64,000 bases of DNA, from the NCBI RefSeq assembly GCF_051401765.1, contig NW_027480598.1, positions 1 to 64,000 of the forward strand, given 5' to 3'. Below, in pieces: positions 1-9,527 of this stretch. Each line of letters opens with the position of its first letter. Position 1 is the first letter of the stretch. Made by a program: the position numbers and the translations under genes. The DNA is from Calliopsis andreniformis (lineage: Eukaryota; Arthropoda; Insecta; Hymenoptera; Andrenidae). Under the pieces are notes generated by a model. The model worked only from the letters and a program-made list of their open reading frames with translations, was not told the DNA's origin and did not search any database.

Positions 1-40
1 CATCTCCGAGTTTTCCCACGAATTTAGAAACACCCTGTAT
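1..40. repeat. Left member of a 40-bp inverted repeat pair
   Basis: These 40 bases match the reverse complement of 13837-13876 with two mismatches by eye. The similarity stops at position 41, where sequence leading into the cifA-like gene begins. The motif reads ACCCTGTAT inwards, a style of end common in insect transposable elements. The window begins here, so the element may extend further left. It could be the tip of a host mobile element at the edge of the bacterial insert, or one of two unrelated copies of a dispersed repeat. Confidence 0.75.
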
Positions 41-77
41 AATGCCTTCATTGAATATTTGATTTTGAGGTAATAGG

Positions 78-1549
78 ATGCCAAAAAGTAAAACTAAACG
101 TGTAGCAGAAGATTAGAAGGATAATGCAGGCCCAAGCAAAAGGTCTCGTCTGAGTTCTGATCCTAAAAAAATAAAGAGATTATCTCTAGCAAAGTAATAA
201 CTAAGCTGAAGGATGTTGTTGAAGGTGAAAGGACTTCAGCTATTGAGCAATGGGTCAAGGGTCACCCTGTAACAGTAGAGGGTCTAACAATTGAGCAATC
301 GGACCTCTTATGTAATGCGTTTCGTGATGAATCTTGTTGGTCAGGTATAGAATTAAATCCTGCTAGATTGGTGAAAGAGTTGGCCAGGTTAGATATACTG
401 GATTCTTTTGCTATCTATGAAATAGCATGCATTAAATGTGTGAAGAGTGAAATTAGGCAACTATTCAACAAGATGTTGGAATCTTTTAAGCTTGATTTAT
501 GTCATAAAGGCGCGAGTAAGGAGATTCAGTAGTTGGCTGCCAACGACAAACTTGCAAGAGCTGAATTGTTGCGTTTTGTAGAGAAGGATGACTATGTATT
601 CAGTTTCTGGATTGATGAAAAATCATGTGACCTCATAGAAAATATAGAAGCAGAAAATGTATTTAATAAGGCTGTAGATTTCAAGTGCAGTAAGGGAGTG
701 AAACTCTTCTATAATTGTCTGTGTTCTGAAGAAAAATTAGTGAAAGAAGGGCGAGAAAAATTGCTAGTTTCTGCTATTACAAAATTATCTCCATTGCAAT
801 CCAGCTATAAACTTGCTTCTACCTTAAACTTCCTTTTGGATAAAGTTACAAGTGAAACGGTAGATCACATGTCTCTGTTTGTTCTACGAGATTGTAAAAG
901 TAGAGATATAATATATTTGTCTCTTAGCGTAGTAGTAGAGCATGGTCTTCTTCGTACAGTCAAGCGTTTTATAGAGTACTTAACTAAGAAATATGCAGGA
1001 TCTCAGGCAGGGGAAATTTTACCATGTAGTGGATATGCAGAACTCTTCTCCTTGCTTTCATTTGTTGTGATTTCTAATGATTATGACTTGGATAACAGGA
1101 ATAAAGCAAGGTCAGCTATTAGCAGTCTTTGGAAGTGTAATGAGCTTGAAGGACATAAAGTAAATGTACTTGATTCTTCTAAAGATCTGCTTGCCTTTAT
1201 TGCAATTAAGAATGCAATTGTAAATTTGATTGTAGATTGGGAGAACAGTAAGAATACTCAGAGTGCTGACGATGGTGAAAAAGTTGATTTGGCCTCAGAT
1301 ACTTTAAAGTTTGCTAAAGGTTGTTGTTCAAACACAAGCTTTGAATTATTAAAAAAGAGGATAGCAAATAGTTTAGACAAATCAAGGGGTTCTAAGATGA
1401 CAGGTGCAACTAGCTCCTTTAATTTAATAGAAGAGTTGTGCAAATCGGCGAAAAGCTTGAGTTTATACTCTGCTAGTGCTGAAGGTCGTCAATCTACGTT
1501 AATGGGTACTAGTGTTTGTATTTCGAGTGCTACAGTTGTTAACAAATAG
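78..1549 (+). pseudogene. cifA: cifA-like cytoplasmic incompatibility factor A, decayed nuclear copy
   Basis: CifA is the first gene of the Wolbachia cytoplasmic incompatibility operon; it acts with CifB in sperm modification and alone as the rescue factor in eggs. ATG at 78 follows a purine-rich GAGGTAATAGG. The coding region is about 490 codons, close to the family length. TAG breaks the frame at 114-116, a one-base shift falls near 180, and TAG occurs again at 530-532; from 533 it is open to the natural TAG at 1547-1549. The open part carries segments I recognise from CifA: an FWID motif near its start, a conserved SLWKC segment in the middle and FAKGC toward the C-terminus. The next gene is 8 bp downstream, matching cif operon order. 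The breaks imply no intact product. The family call is from motif recall, without alignment; the cif type cannot be assigned. Confidence 0.8.
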
Positions 1550-1552
1550 GAG
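1548..1552 (+). promoter_or_regulatory. Shine-Dalgarno of the cifB-like gene
   Basis: AGGAG overlaps the cifA-like TAG stop and lies five bases before ATG at 1558. This is a bacterial-type translation signal between tightly packed operon genes. It has no expected role in an insect nucleus, so it supports bacterial ancestry and shows that TAG was a true stop in the source genome. Confidence 0.7.
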
Positions 1553-1557
1553 TATTT

Positions 1558-2681
1558 ATGCATGGTAACAGTGAAGATCGTGAATTAATTAGGGGTCTAG
1601 TAAGTGGAGGTTGTGCTAAGTTTAGTAGACAATTTGAAGATTTTTTAAACAACTGTCCATCTTTTTTGCATTAGGCTAATAAACCTGGCTTTTTTCCTGC
1701 ATTCTTCTTTGATATGTTTTCTACTGCACATGATGCAGGTATATTAGTTGAAGATGAAAGAGTCTATTTTCGTTTTGACAATTGTGGAAATCTAAAAGTT
1801 GCGATTCTCACTAATGACATAAATGAAGGAAATAGATTATAGATAATAATGAGAACAGCCCTGGATCAAGGTTTAGTGACGAAGAGAAGCAATGGGTTGC
1901 AGAGAATCAGCTACAAAACTTACAGGATCTAGAATGGAAGGAGCATAAAATATTTCGGTTTGGAGAGGAATGTAGGTTTATTCATGAAATAGATAGATTT
2001 TCTCAACATGATGAACCTGTAGCTCCAATTTTTCAGGAAATTAACCCACTCAGAGGACAAGGTGAATTGATAAATCTAGTGAATGGGTTGAAAGATAGTA
2101 ATTCAGAAAGGGTGCGTGCTCGTGTTAAGGAAATTTTGCAATATGTTATTGATATCCATGATGAACATGAAGATAGCTTAGTGTTCCGTGCAGAGTCTGA
2201 TTACCACAGTGTTCTGTGTGGTTTTTTAGTAAATTTTAGATACCGAGCTGTGGCTGATTTCTACTCAGAGATACTTATTGGAAAATGTTATGCAGATGTT
2301 GTTTTGCTTGTTCGTAGTGTTGGTCAGGCAAATGATTCGGTTCCAACTATTATTGAGTTGAAGGTTGGTGATTAGGAAGGGTTAGAGCAAGCTAATGATT
2401 ATGCTAAAAGTTGTCTATTCATACGTCATCACCAAGTGCTGTTTGTGCAACGTTAAATTTTCAATTGCGTGGAGGTACTGATCTCCGAACTTCTGAGCAG
2501 GCCTTTTCAAAAGATGGTCTTTCCTTAATATCGGGTTTACTACATCCTCATGGAAATGGAGTTCGGCGAAATGTGAAACGTTTTTTACAATCCATAGCAT
2601 CAGAGTTCACTCAATAGCCTCATTGTAATACTTCTTCCTAGATGTCATCGTTTGTCTTTGGGAATGTATTGTCTACAGCTG
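1558..2681 (+). pseudogene. cifB: cifB-like gene, 5' part, interrupted by a mobile element
   Basis: CifB is the CI-inducing partner of CifA and typically carries two PD-(D/E)XK nuclease-like domains. ATG at 1558 follows AGGAG. The frame has TAG at 1672-1674 and 1840-1842, shifts after that, and is open from about 2067 in the new frame. That stretch looks like the first nuclease domain: YADVVLLV supplies the metal-binding Asp, IIELKVGD the E-X-K, and the Gln and Tyr of EQANDYA the trailing conserved residues. TAG at 2373-2375 breaks it, a further shift follows near 2400, and two more TAGs occur at 2615-2617 and 2639-2641. Similarity stops at a foldback element; the gene probably resumes at 6159. 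No deubiquitinase domain is visible here. Too damaged to give a working protein. Confidence 0.75.
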
Positions 2682-2695
2682 ATCTTTTAAGAATA

Positions 2696-3037
2696 CAGTA
2701 ATGTTGCGCACGAGAGCCGCTCTCGGGTCTGGTCGCGACTCTAGTCCGCGACTGATAGTCGGTTCGGCTTCCTCTGCTCTCGGTCGCCGAGATAATTGAT
2801 ACACGATCGGAGAAGCAGAAAAAGAGGGTCTCGCTCGACCGTCGATGCTCGAGCTCGATGTCCGAAATCAATGACGTCAGACAATTGAAGGATAGCATTA
2901 GGGATTTAATAGGAAAAATTGAAGTTCCTTATTTGCAAACAGATTTTCACGCAAGTAACACCAATCGATTCCTTGTGCTCTCTCGATAAAAATGATATCA
3001 AATACGACATGATTCCTATTATTTATAATAAAGATAT
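2696..3037 (+). repeat. Left arm of the foldback element
   Basis: This arm is a diverged reverse complement of 5856-6158. Shared landmarks include CAGTAAT at the tip, CGAGCTCGA, GACGTCA, AGGAAAAATTGAAG, AACACCAATCGATTCCTTGTG and ACGACATGATTCC. Confidence 0.75.
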
Positions 3038-3159
3038 TTAAATAATAAACGTTGGAACCCTGCGACGGTCACGGGGAATCGTCAAAGTTACTTTTCTATC
3101 AGTTCTTTACGAGATAAAAATGACAGTAAATGAAGATTTGGCTAACAGAATTTATGTAT

Positions 3160-5462
3160 TGTTACGTTCCGAATAGGAAATTTTTCGGATTTTTGACTTT
3201 CGGCCATTACGTCGGCCGGGGTGTGTCACGACAATGCTTTGTCATTATGGAATTTCCTAGTCTGGCACATTCTGGCCTTTGACGTTCAAAATTCTAAATT
3301 ATAATTGTTGTGATTGTATTATACGCTCTCCTTGGAATCGTCGTCGAAAGTCGGCGACGCGAGTGTATGTGAATGTGTGAGAGTTGTGAGGATGTATGTG
3401 TGCGTGTGTGTGTTCTTCTGAAGCCTCGAGAAGGTGAGCATGAACACCTTAGCCGTAACAACTATCGTTACATTACGATGTTTGGAATTGCGGGTTCTCA
3501 TGCGTTTGAATGAGTGTGCACCGAGAGTGTGGTCAACACCTTCTGTCGCAAGTCAAGCATCTTGTTGTCCGTGATGCCTGTTGGAGCTAATCGCAAATTG
3601 TTCATAGGGTTCCAATGCACCTGTATCTTGCATGAATTGGGACGGTTGCGAGTAATCGCGGAAAACTTTGTAATGTGACGGCGTGTCAAGAATTGGGAAT
3701 GAGAACCTTTCGCGTTTGGTTTTGGAATTCGCACAAAAACTGTATACAGCGCGCGACACGACGCGACGCGCGAGCGACGATACCACGCGACGAAAACGCC
3801 GAGCGTTTCCCGCGAAAGTGTGAAAAACTTGTGTAAATTATTACAACAAGTTTAATAATTATTGACCGTCGTTAATTGTAAGGAGTAATAGAGGATGTTG
3901 TTCATGTGTAGCATTGCGCAAAATATTGAGCAACCTGTGAATTGTGAAGAAAACCGGAAATAGAGCACACGCGATATATCGAAATGCGAGTTGACAAATC
4001 GCGCGACGGCTCCCGCACGCTGCCTCACCTGATTCGTCAGGACCTCTCACGGATACGGCAGAAGATCACTGTATTGGTGATCCTGGAAGGATCCTGCCTA
4101 TCCTGATTTCCGTGATCGATCACTCTTCGTCGACAAGTCGCGAGGTGCGTGACGGGAGACCGTGGGTTTAATTATATTCTATTTCTTTCTTTCCCTCTAT
4201 CTTTTTGTTCTTTTCTCAATTATTAATTGTTTCGAGCGTAGATTCACGGGAGTGAATGGACTCAATCGCCCACGTAAAATTCGGCAATTCGTTCAGAAAA
4301 CCATAGTTCGATATAAAATTCAATTCTCTAACCATTCCGCGTGTGCTCTCTTTTTCTTTACAGTATTATCATCATTCATAGCTACATTGTATCGTACTGC
4401 ATCTTACAACCGAACTGGCACACCTTAAGGACTTGATTTGGCTTATTATTGGATTTGTTATCTGGAAAAGGATTGATTACGTTGATTTCTTCAACTGCGT
4501 GAGTCTTTTGAATATTGTCTGATTTTGATTTATATATATAATTGTCTGGAATTGTTTCATATTCTTTGTGTATTGATTATATATTGATTTCTCATTGTTG
4601 TACGTGAATTATCGCCTTTTGTTTCGCCACGTGGTTTGAGGGACATCGATATCGCCAGTCGATATCGTGGATTTACCTTGGTGTCCTTACGGCCACCTTG
4701 GCGCGAGATAGTCCACGTGCACAGCACGGTCTAATATCTCGGTTGCGATCACATATGTGAATATTTTCTTTTCTTTCTTTTATACGATGCGTGCATTTAT
4801 TAACGTCATATAATTGTAATTAATATCTTATTATATTATATAATACTTATTATAATTATTTTACGGTTGTGTGCTCATTCACCGTGGTGCATTTCAATTC
4901 TTTCCTCTTCAATTTTCTTTGTTTATGCATACGATTATCTGTTGTTAATCTTGTTGTTAATTCAACAGCAACTTGTTACAATCTCAGAGACTATAATATA
5001 TTTATTTTTTTTTCCTTTTGTCTTCATATATACTTTGTGCTTATTACTTCACCTTTCCAAATGCAGTATTAGCATAAGCCTCCACCTCTCGGGAAAATCG
5101 ATCACGCATAGCGGGGCCCGTATGGGACTAGATGGTTTCCTAACCCATTTACCTTTATCCTCCTTGGATATTTCATTAATAGAAGTTTAGATATACTCGC
5201 GCATCGTGGCCGAGCTTCCTCTTCACAGCCGCTCTGTTATCGCGACCACACTACCATTTCGCACTGTCTCGGCACATTTAATTCACAGACAGAGTAGTGG
5301 CTCGGACTAGACGTTAGAACGCATAGAAGTATATTTTTCTCTATAAAAATACCTCCCATGACTAACCTGTGGGGTGATTGTTTATGTGACGGACGGAGTT
5401 ACGAATTCTGTTCGTAAGAGAAGCGATACGAACGAACGGAGTTACGGACTGCGCCCGTAACA
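3160..5462. mobile_element. Solo-LTR-like element (2.3 kb) with 4-bp target duplication
   Basis: The element begins TGTTACG and ends CGTAACA, the TG...CA form of LTRs, and is flanked by GTAT at 3156-3159 and 5463-5466. A 4-bp duplication fits Ty3/Gypsy-type integration. I find no second copy of its start inside it and no gag or pol reading frame, so it is best read as a long solo LTR; a non-autonomous LTR element is the alternative. It lies inside the foldback element and is therefore younger than it. The interior has GT-rich and T-rich stretches; short open frames within show no recognisable domain. Orientation cannot be fixed. Confidence 0.65.
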
Positions 5463-5640
5463 GTATATTATATTTAATCGATGTCGGAAAGAAGATATTG
5501 AAAATAAAAAAATAAAAATTTCTAAACATTTAAACCGGAACTTATATACTTTTTATGTTACGCTTTCATTTTCTTAATAACTTCAGTCATTAAATGATTA
5601 AACCCAAAAATATGAGGGAATAATAGGGAGTTAGCCCTTC

Positions 5641-5810
5641 GACGAGAGCCGCGCTCGTCGAATCGATTACCACTCACGGACGAGAGTCGCGCTTGGGACT
5701 AGTCGTGCCTTAGAATCGACTACCATTCACGGACGAGAGCAGCGCTCGGGACTTGTCGTGCTTAAAATCGGCTACCACTAACGGACGAGCGTCGCGCCCG
5801 GGTCTGTTTA
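5641..5810 (+). repeat. Short tandem repeat of about 52 bp in the right half of the foldback element
   Basis: GACGAG starts recur at 5641, 5679, 5732 and 5784, each followed by a variant of a GCGCTCGGGACT and GTCGTGC core and then AATCGACTACCACTCACG. Spacings are 38, 53 and 52 bases. Similar CGAGAGCCG motifs occur in the left arm around 2710-2780. This is internal subrepeat structure of the mobile element. Confidence 0.65.
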
Positions 5811-5855
5811 CGTAACGCGATGAGCATGACCTTTCGTTCTACAAACCAAGTTTTA

Positions 5856-6158
5856 TGTATCTTTGTTAAGAATAATCGGAATCATGTCGTGTTTGACATC
5901 ATTTTAATCGGGAGAGCACAAGGAATCGATTGGTGTTACTTGCGTGAAAATCCGTTTGCGAATAAGAAACTTCAATTTTTCCTACTTAAATCTTAATGCT
6001 ATCGTTGTCTTTCATGACGTCCTTGTTCTCGGGCGTCGAGCTCGAACGCGATGGCTCCAAGAATTGGTTTCTCGGCGGCACGTATCAAGCGAGGTAGTGG
6101 GTATAAACCACAGCTCTCGTCCATGTAGAGGAAACGGCTCTCGTCCGCAAAATTACTG
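5856..6158 (-). repeat. Right arm of the foldback element
   Basis: Reverse complement of 2696-3037 with scattered mismatches and small indels. It ends at 6158 beside CAGCTG, after which bacterial-type coding sequence resumes. Confidence 0.75.
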
Positions 6159-7256
6159 CAGCTGGTAAGCGGAGAGGAGTAATAGTTACTAAGTATCTAT
6201 TTAACTACTCCGAGGAAGAGAAAATGAAACGTACAGGTGGTAGGGGAGATACAGCAAACATTGTAAGGCGTACGTTAACTTTAGCTCCATTTGTATCGAA
6301 TATTGGTTTTGTTGTGCTTCACATTTGCATTGAAGCTGTCGTTACTACCTGAAGCCACAGATGATGCTAAGGTGCGTCAAGTACTTTGTGAAGTAAATGT
6401 TCAGGGTCATCTGGAAGTGGCATCTGCAGAGAAATTCGAATCACTACGTACTTGCTCACGTTCTCATAGTGAAGGCATTACTGAGGCAAATGCGCTGGTT
6501 CTGTCATACGCTATATTGAGCGCTGTAGGACAAGAGCAGGATTTGATATCGTTTGGTGGGCTTCGTAGAGCATCTGGGTTTTCTAGAAGAGTTTGTACCT
6601 AATAAAAGTACTGACAGAACTTTACGGTTTTTGGTAAACGATCGAAGACGAGTTGAAAAGAACGGTTATAATTTTAATATACGCTTTTGTATCATGAAAG
6701 AACAACCACATCCGATCTGCATAATGGCGATCATCGAATTAACTCTTATGACTAAAGAAGGGCGCCACCGAAGCTTCTATACGGAAGCAGCGTGCACGCC
6801 GTCGCGCAACCGATTTCTCAATCGATAAATCGGACATATCGATCCCAACATAACCTTTGTCCAACAAGTACCAAGGATAATGTTGTTTATGAGTAAAATA
6901 TATGCATTAAACTCTAGAGTACGTTTGAGTAGGGTTGGAGAAAAGGCAAGGTCTTTGAGCAAGAAAATTTGATTTATGTTTTCATAAGTTAAAGTTAACC
7001 TGATGAAGTTTGCTTAATTTATTGTTGGAGTTTTTTTGTTCTATTTTCACTGTAAATTCAATCTGCTCTGTCTTTGATCTTTTGTTCTTAGTTTTGCAGC
7101 ACGTCTAATACTTTTAACGCGAATTCTGGATTAAGGAAGGAAGAAAGTATAGGAAATAGAAGGCTTTTTGGATTTGATGGCATAGGAAATGAGAGTAGAA
7201 AAGATATGAACCAAAAAATTAACAGGGAATCTATGGCGAGTGTGTTCAATTTCTAG
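6159..7256 (+). pseudogene. cifB: cifB-like gene, 3' part (probable)
   Basis: Immediately right of the foldback element an open stretch continues in the phase expected if the element and one CAGCTG copy are ignored. It breaks near 6340 (TGA), continues in another frame to about 6570, and shifts again. The segment ending near 6766 reads ICIMAIIELTL, which resembles the end of a PD-(D/E)XK domain with Thr where Lys is expected; this may be CifB's second nuclease-like domain. Further coding-looking pieces lie at about 6845-6970 and 7095-7256, the last ending in TAG one base before the IS982 stop. Together with 1558-2681 this gives roughly 740 codons, in the range of the shorter CifB types. Assignment is inferred from position and the IIEL motif; the piece after 6830 is the least certain. 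Confidence 0.5.
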
Positions 7257-7965
7257 TCAATTTTTTAGGTAACCAAAAACTGTCTCAATGATATACCTTT
7301 TTTTCAGTGAAATCTTCTCATTTATCGAAGTCAATGTATTTTTCATACCTTTTTTCACCTTAGTAACAAGTTTCAAACCACGGTCAACCACCTTCTGAAA
7401 AATCTCTTTTGCAATATAATCTTTGTCACTAAACAAAAGGCCGATTAATTTTTCCGTCAGATTTGGCACAGGTATCCTATCATCAACATTGCCTTTTGTT
7501 AGCGCAAGTGTGTGAATATTACCATTTTCATTGATTACCATATGTAATTTGAAACCAAAAAACCAGCCGTAAGTGCTCTTGCTTAATTTTGCAATTCCAG
7601 CAAAACCTTTGTTTTTGGATACTGTTTTTGCATGACAAACTGCAATTGGAGTTGTGTCTATATATGAAATTCCAGTGTTTTCTGACTGTCCACAAAGCCA
7701 ATGCAACAACATTGCTAAATGCCACAAAACCCTAGGCTTTACAGCAACGAACCTGGTATATGAAGGCAACTTTGGAAACTCTGATTTGTAGAGCAACGTT
7801 AGGTAATGTAGATAGAAAGTTTTGAAATTTTTACATGGAGATTGTTGATATAGCAGGATTATTGTCATGATTTCGGAGTGCTCATTTTCCGTTATTCTTA
7901 TAGGTTTTTTACCATTTGGCAGTAGTTTACCTGCGAAATTCTTCTCTATACCTTTGCAAAAAATC
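7257..7965 (-). pseudogene. IS982-family transposase, N-terminally truncated
   Basis: IS982 transposases are DDE enzymes that move small bacterial insertion sequences, and they are abundant in Wolbachia. From 7868 downward there is an intact 203-residue frame, and the same frame stays open upstream to about 7965. Visible family features are FKTFYLHYL, SEFPKLPSYTRF, the first Asp in YIDTTPI, GFKLH, the second Asp in LFSDKDYIA and the Glu in IIETVFGYLK. Complete members are near 290 residues; about 235 remain, the N-terminus being replaced by transporter sequence read in the same frame. It ends with TGA at 7257-7259, next to the cifB-like tail. I did not delimit terminal inverted repeats. Copies in this state are not expected to move. 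Confidence 0.8.
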
Positions 7966-8231
7966 GACGCTGCAGAAACGCAACCAACAGCGCCGATTTA
8001 TAACAAAGTGTTACCTATGATCATAATCCTTCTTCTGCCATAGCATTCAGACAATGGACCAAAAAACAACCCTCCTGTGCAAAAGCCTAGGAAATTATAA
8101 GCAATAGTTAATTGAATTGTGCCTTCTGATACGTTAAAATAGCGCACCATATAAGGAAAACTAGGTACGGAAATGTCAATTTTAATGAACTTAGCAATTA
8201 GAGACAGGATTAATAAAAAGTGTAGTAACAT
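7966..8231 (-). pseudogene. Bcr/CflA-type MFS transporter, N-terminal fragment
   Basis: ATG at 8231 (an upstream TTG at 8237 is also possible) opens about 78 codons covering the first two membrane segments of a drug-efflux MFS protein. DISVPSFPYM, the GTIQLTIAYN region and GGLFFGPLSECYGRRR, the loop 2-3 signature, are typical of the Bcr/CflA subfamily. A TAA at 7998-8000 breaks the frame, but transporter-like IGAVGCVSAAS follows in the same frame before it runs into IS982 sequence. The family is normally about 400 residues, so roughly three quarters is missing. Divergently placed to the GNAT fragment, 16 bp away. Confidence 0.75.
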
Positions 8232-8247
8232 TTGCAATTTTTAATTA

Positions 8248-8451
8248 ATGAATAAAAATATCACATTTAAAGCGTTGAAGGAAGATCATATTTTACTGTT
8301 ATTAAAATGGTTAGAAATACCTCATGTGAAGTTATGGTGGGTAAATTGGCCACTAGGGTTAATTAAAGAAAAATATGACAACTATGTTAAAGCCCTTACT
8401 CTCTGTCCTAACTTTACTTATTTCCTCTTAATTTTTCAACAGTCCGTCTAA
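8248..8451 (+). pseudogene. GNAT-family N-acetyltransferase, N-terminal fragment
   Basis: The ATG-started frame of 67 codons begins ITFKALKEDHILLLLKWLEIPHVKLWW, the entry of aminoglycoside 6'-N-acetyltransferase-like GNAT proteins seen in Rickettsiales. The following LIKEKYDNYVKAL also fits. After about residue 48 the resemblance ends and the frame closes at 8449-8451. The acetyl-CoA-binding core (R/QxxGxG/A) is absent, so the fragment cannot be an active enzyme. It lies head to head with the MFS fragment in a region rich in accessory genes. The substrate of an intact version is unknown. Call based on the N-terminal pattern only. Confidence 0.55.
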
Positions 8452-8691
8452 ATTACCACAAGCAGTTTAATTTTTCATCATTATTCAAAAATATGCAAGA
8501 AGCTTTATAGAAACTTAACATAATTTTATCACAAAAATGTCATCCTTAAGTCCAATGTAAAAATGAATTTTGGCACTAAGTAAATCTTTTTTAATTAACT
8601 GTGAGCTGGATAATTTGGAAAATAAATTTTGATTATTTTTATAATACCTTAAGATCGAATATCACTTTATCAGTCAAAATTATCACAATAG
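8452..8691. other. AT-rich intergenic stretch
   Basis: Between the GNAT and AEC remnants I see no convincing coding sequence, RNA gene or repeat. Composition is like the flanking bacterial genes, so it is probably the eroded rest of the GNAT gene plus spacer. Confidence 0.4.
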
Positions 8692-9503
8692 GCTAGTATA
8701 TTCCTTACTTTTTTCCTAAAAATATTACCTGTTTATATTACAATATTTAGTGGTTATTTAGAAGCAAAATGTCTTAAAATTGACAGAAACGCTATATCTC
8801 AATTACTCTTGTATATAGCTAATCCAATAGTGATTTTATATGGAGTTTCTCATACAGAAGTTAATTTAAAAGTAATTCCTCTGCCGATTTTTGGATATGG
8901 TCTGTAGGTAGCACTGTGTCCTTATCATTATCTTTCTTCTTCTTTATTTAAGGATAACACGAGAAACATATTAACGTTTAGCTGGGGCAGCACAAGTATG
9001 GGTTATTTTGTCCTGCCGATTGCCATGGCTTCGTTTGATGAAGATTCAAAATCTGTATATGTTGTTTGTTATATAGCAATGGCGTTGTTCGAAAATAGCT
9101 TAGGATTTTACATATCTGAAAACAGTATTTATACCGCAAAAGAATGCATATTAAAGTTGTTCGAACTTCCTTCGCTTTATGCGATGTTTCTGGGCTTCTT
9201 TTTAAGTATGTATCATATACAAATACCTACTTTTTTAACAGATGTTATGATGAATATTAGAAGTAGATTTGTCACATTAGGGACGATGCTACTTGGTGTA
9301 AGCATTGCAAATATTACAAGCTTTAAAGTAGATTGGAAGCTTGCTTTGATCACTATAAAGCAAAGTACGTATTTTGGCAACTGTTTGTTTTAGGAATTGT
9401 TCTTCTGGACTAACATTTTATAGGTGTATACGACGAGAGCATATATAAAGCACTGATGTTGCTGGCTATTATTCCATTTTCTGGGTCCAGTATAATTGTT
9501 TAA
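8692..9503 (+). pseudogene. AEC-family (auxin efflux carrier/malate permease-like) transporter, decayed
   Basis: AEC proteins are about 310-residue inner-membrane permeases with ten helices. The frame is open from about 8692, with no ATG at the expected place. The first part reads LPVYITIFSGYLEAK and LLLYIANPIVILYGV, the N-terminal helices with the Asn-Pro motif typical of the family. TAG interrupts at 8905-8907. From there it is open, with SWGSTSMGYFVLPIA and FVTLGTMLLGVSIA, the C-terminal-half Asn/Gly-rich pattern. A frameshift near 9360 and a TAA near 9410 follow, then a last helix ending IIPFSGSSIIV and TAA at 9501-9503. Near full length, so decay is by point changes only. Substrate unknown. 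Confidence 0.7.
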
Positions 9504-9527
9504 AAAATGTTAATATAATGAACTGTA

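Larger units (their letters stand above)
2682..6158. mobile_element. Foldback-type DNA element inserted in the cifB-like gene
   Basis: Two long arms, about 2696-3037 and 5856-6158, are diverged reverse complements of each other. Both arms end in CAGTAAT and then an ACGAGAGC motif. CAGCTG occurs just outside on both sides (2676-2681 and 6159-6164) and may be a target duplication; if so, 14 bases at the left end lie outside the mirrored part. Removing the nested LTR-like element (3160-5462) leaves about 1.17 kb with no transposase, so this is a non-autonomous MITE-like or foldback element. GC-rich tips contrast with the AT-rich bacterial flanks. Its superfamily is not identified. Confidence 0.7.

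Noticed and set aside
4128..4165. Similarity to 13670-13710 around TCGCGAGGTGCGTG
   Set aside because: Only about 15 bases match well; too short to claim a shared element.
4867..5190. Small membrane protein
   Set aside because: The frame is T-rich and hydrophobic by composition, overlaps another similar frame, and lies inside the solo-LTR-like element.
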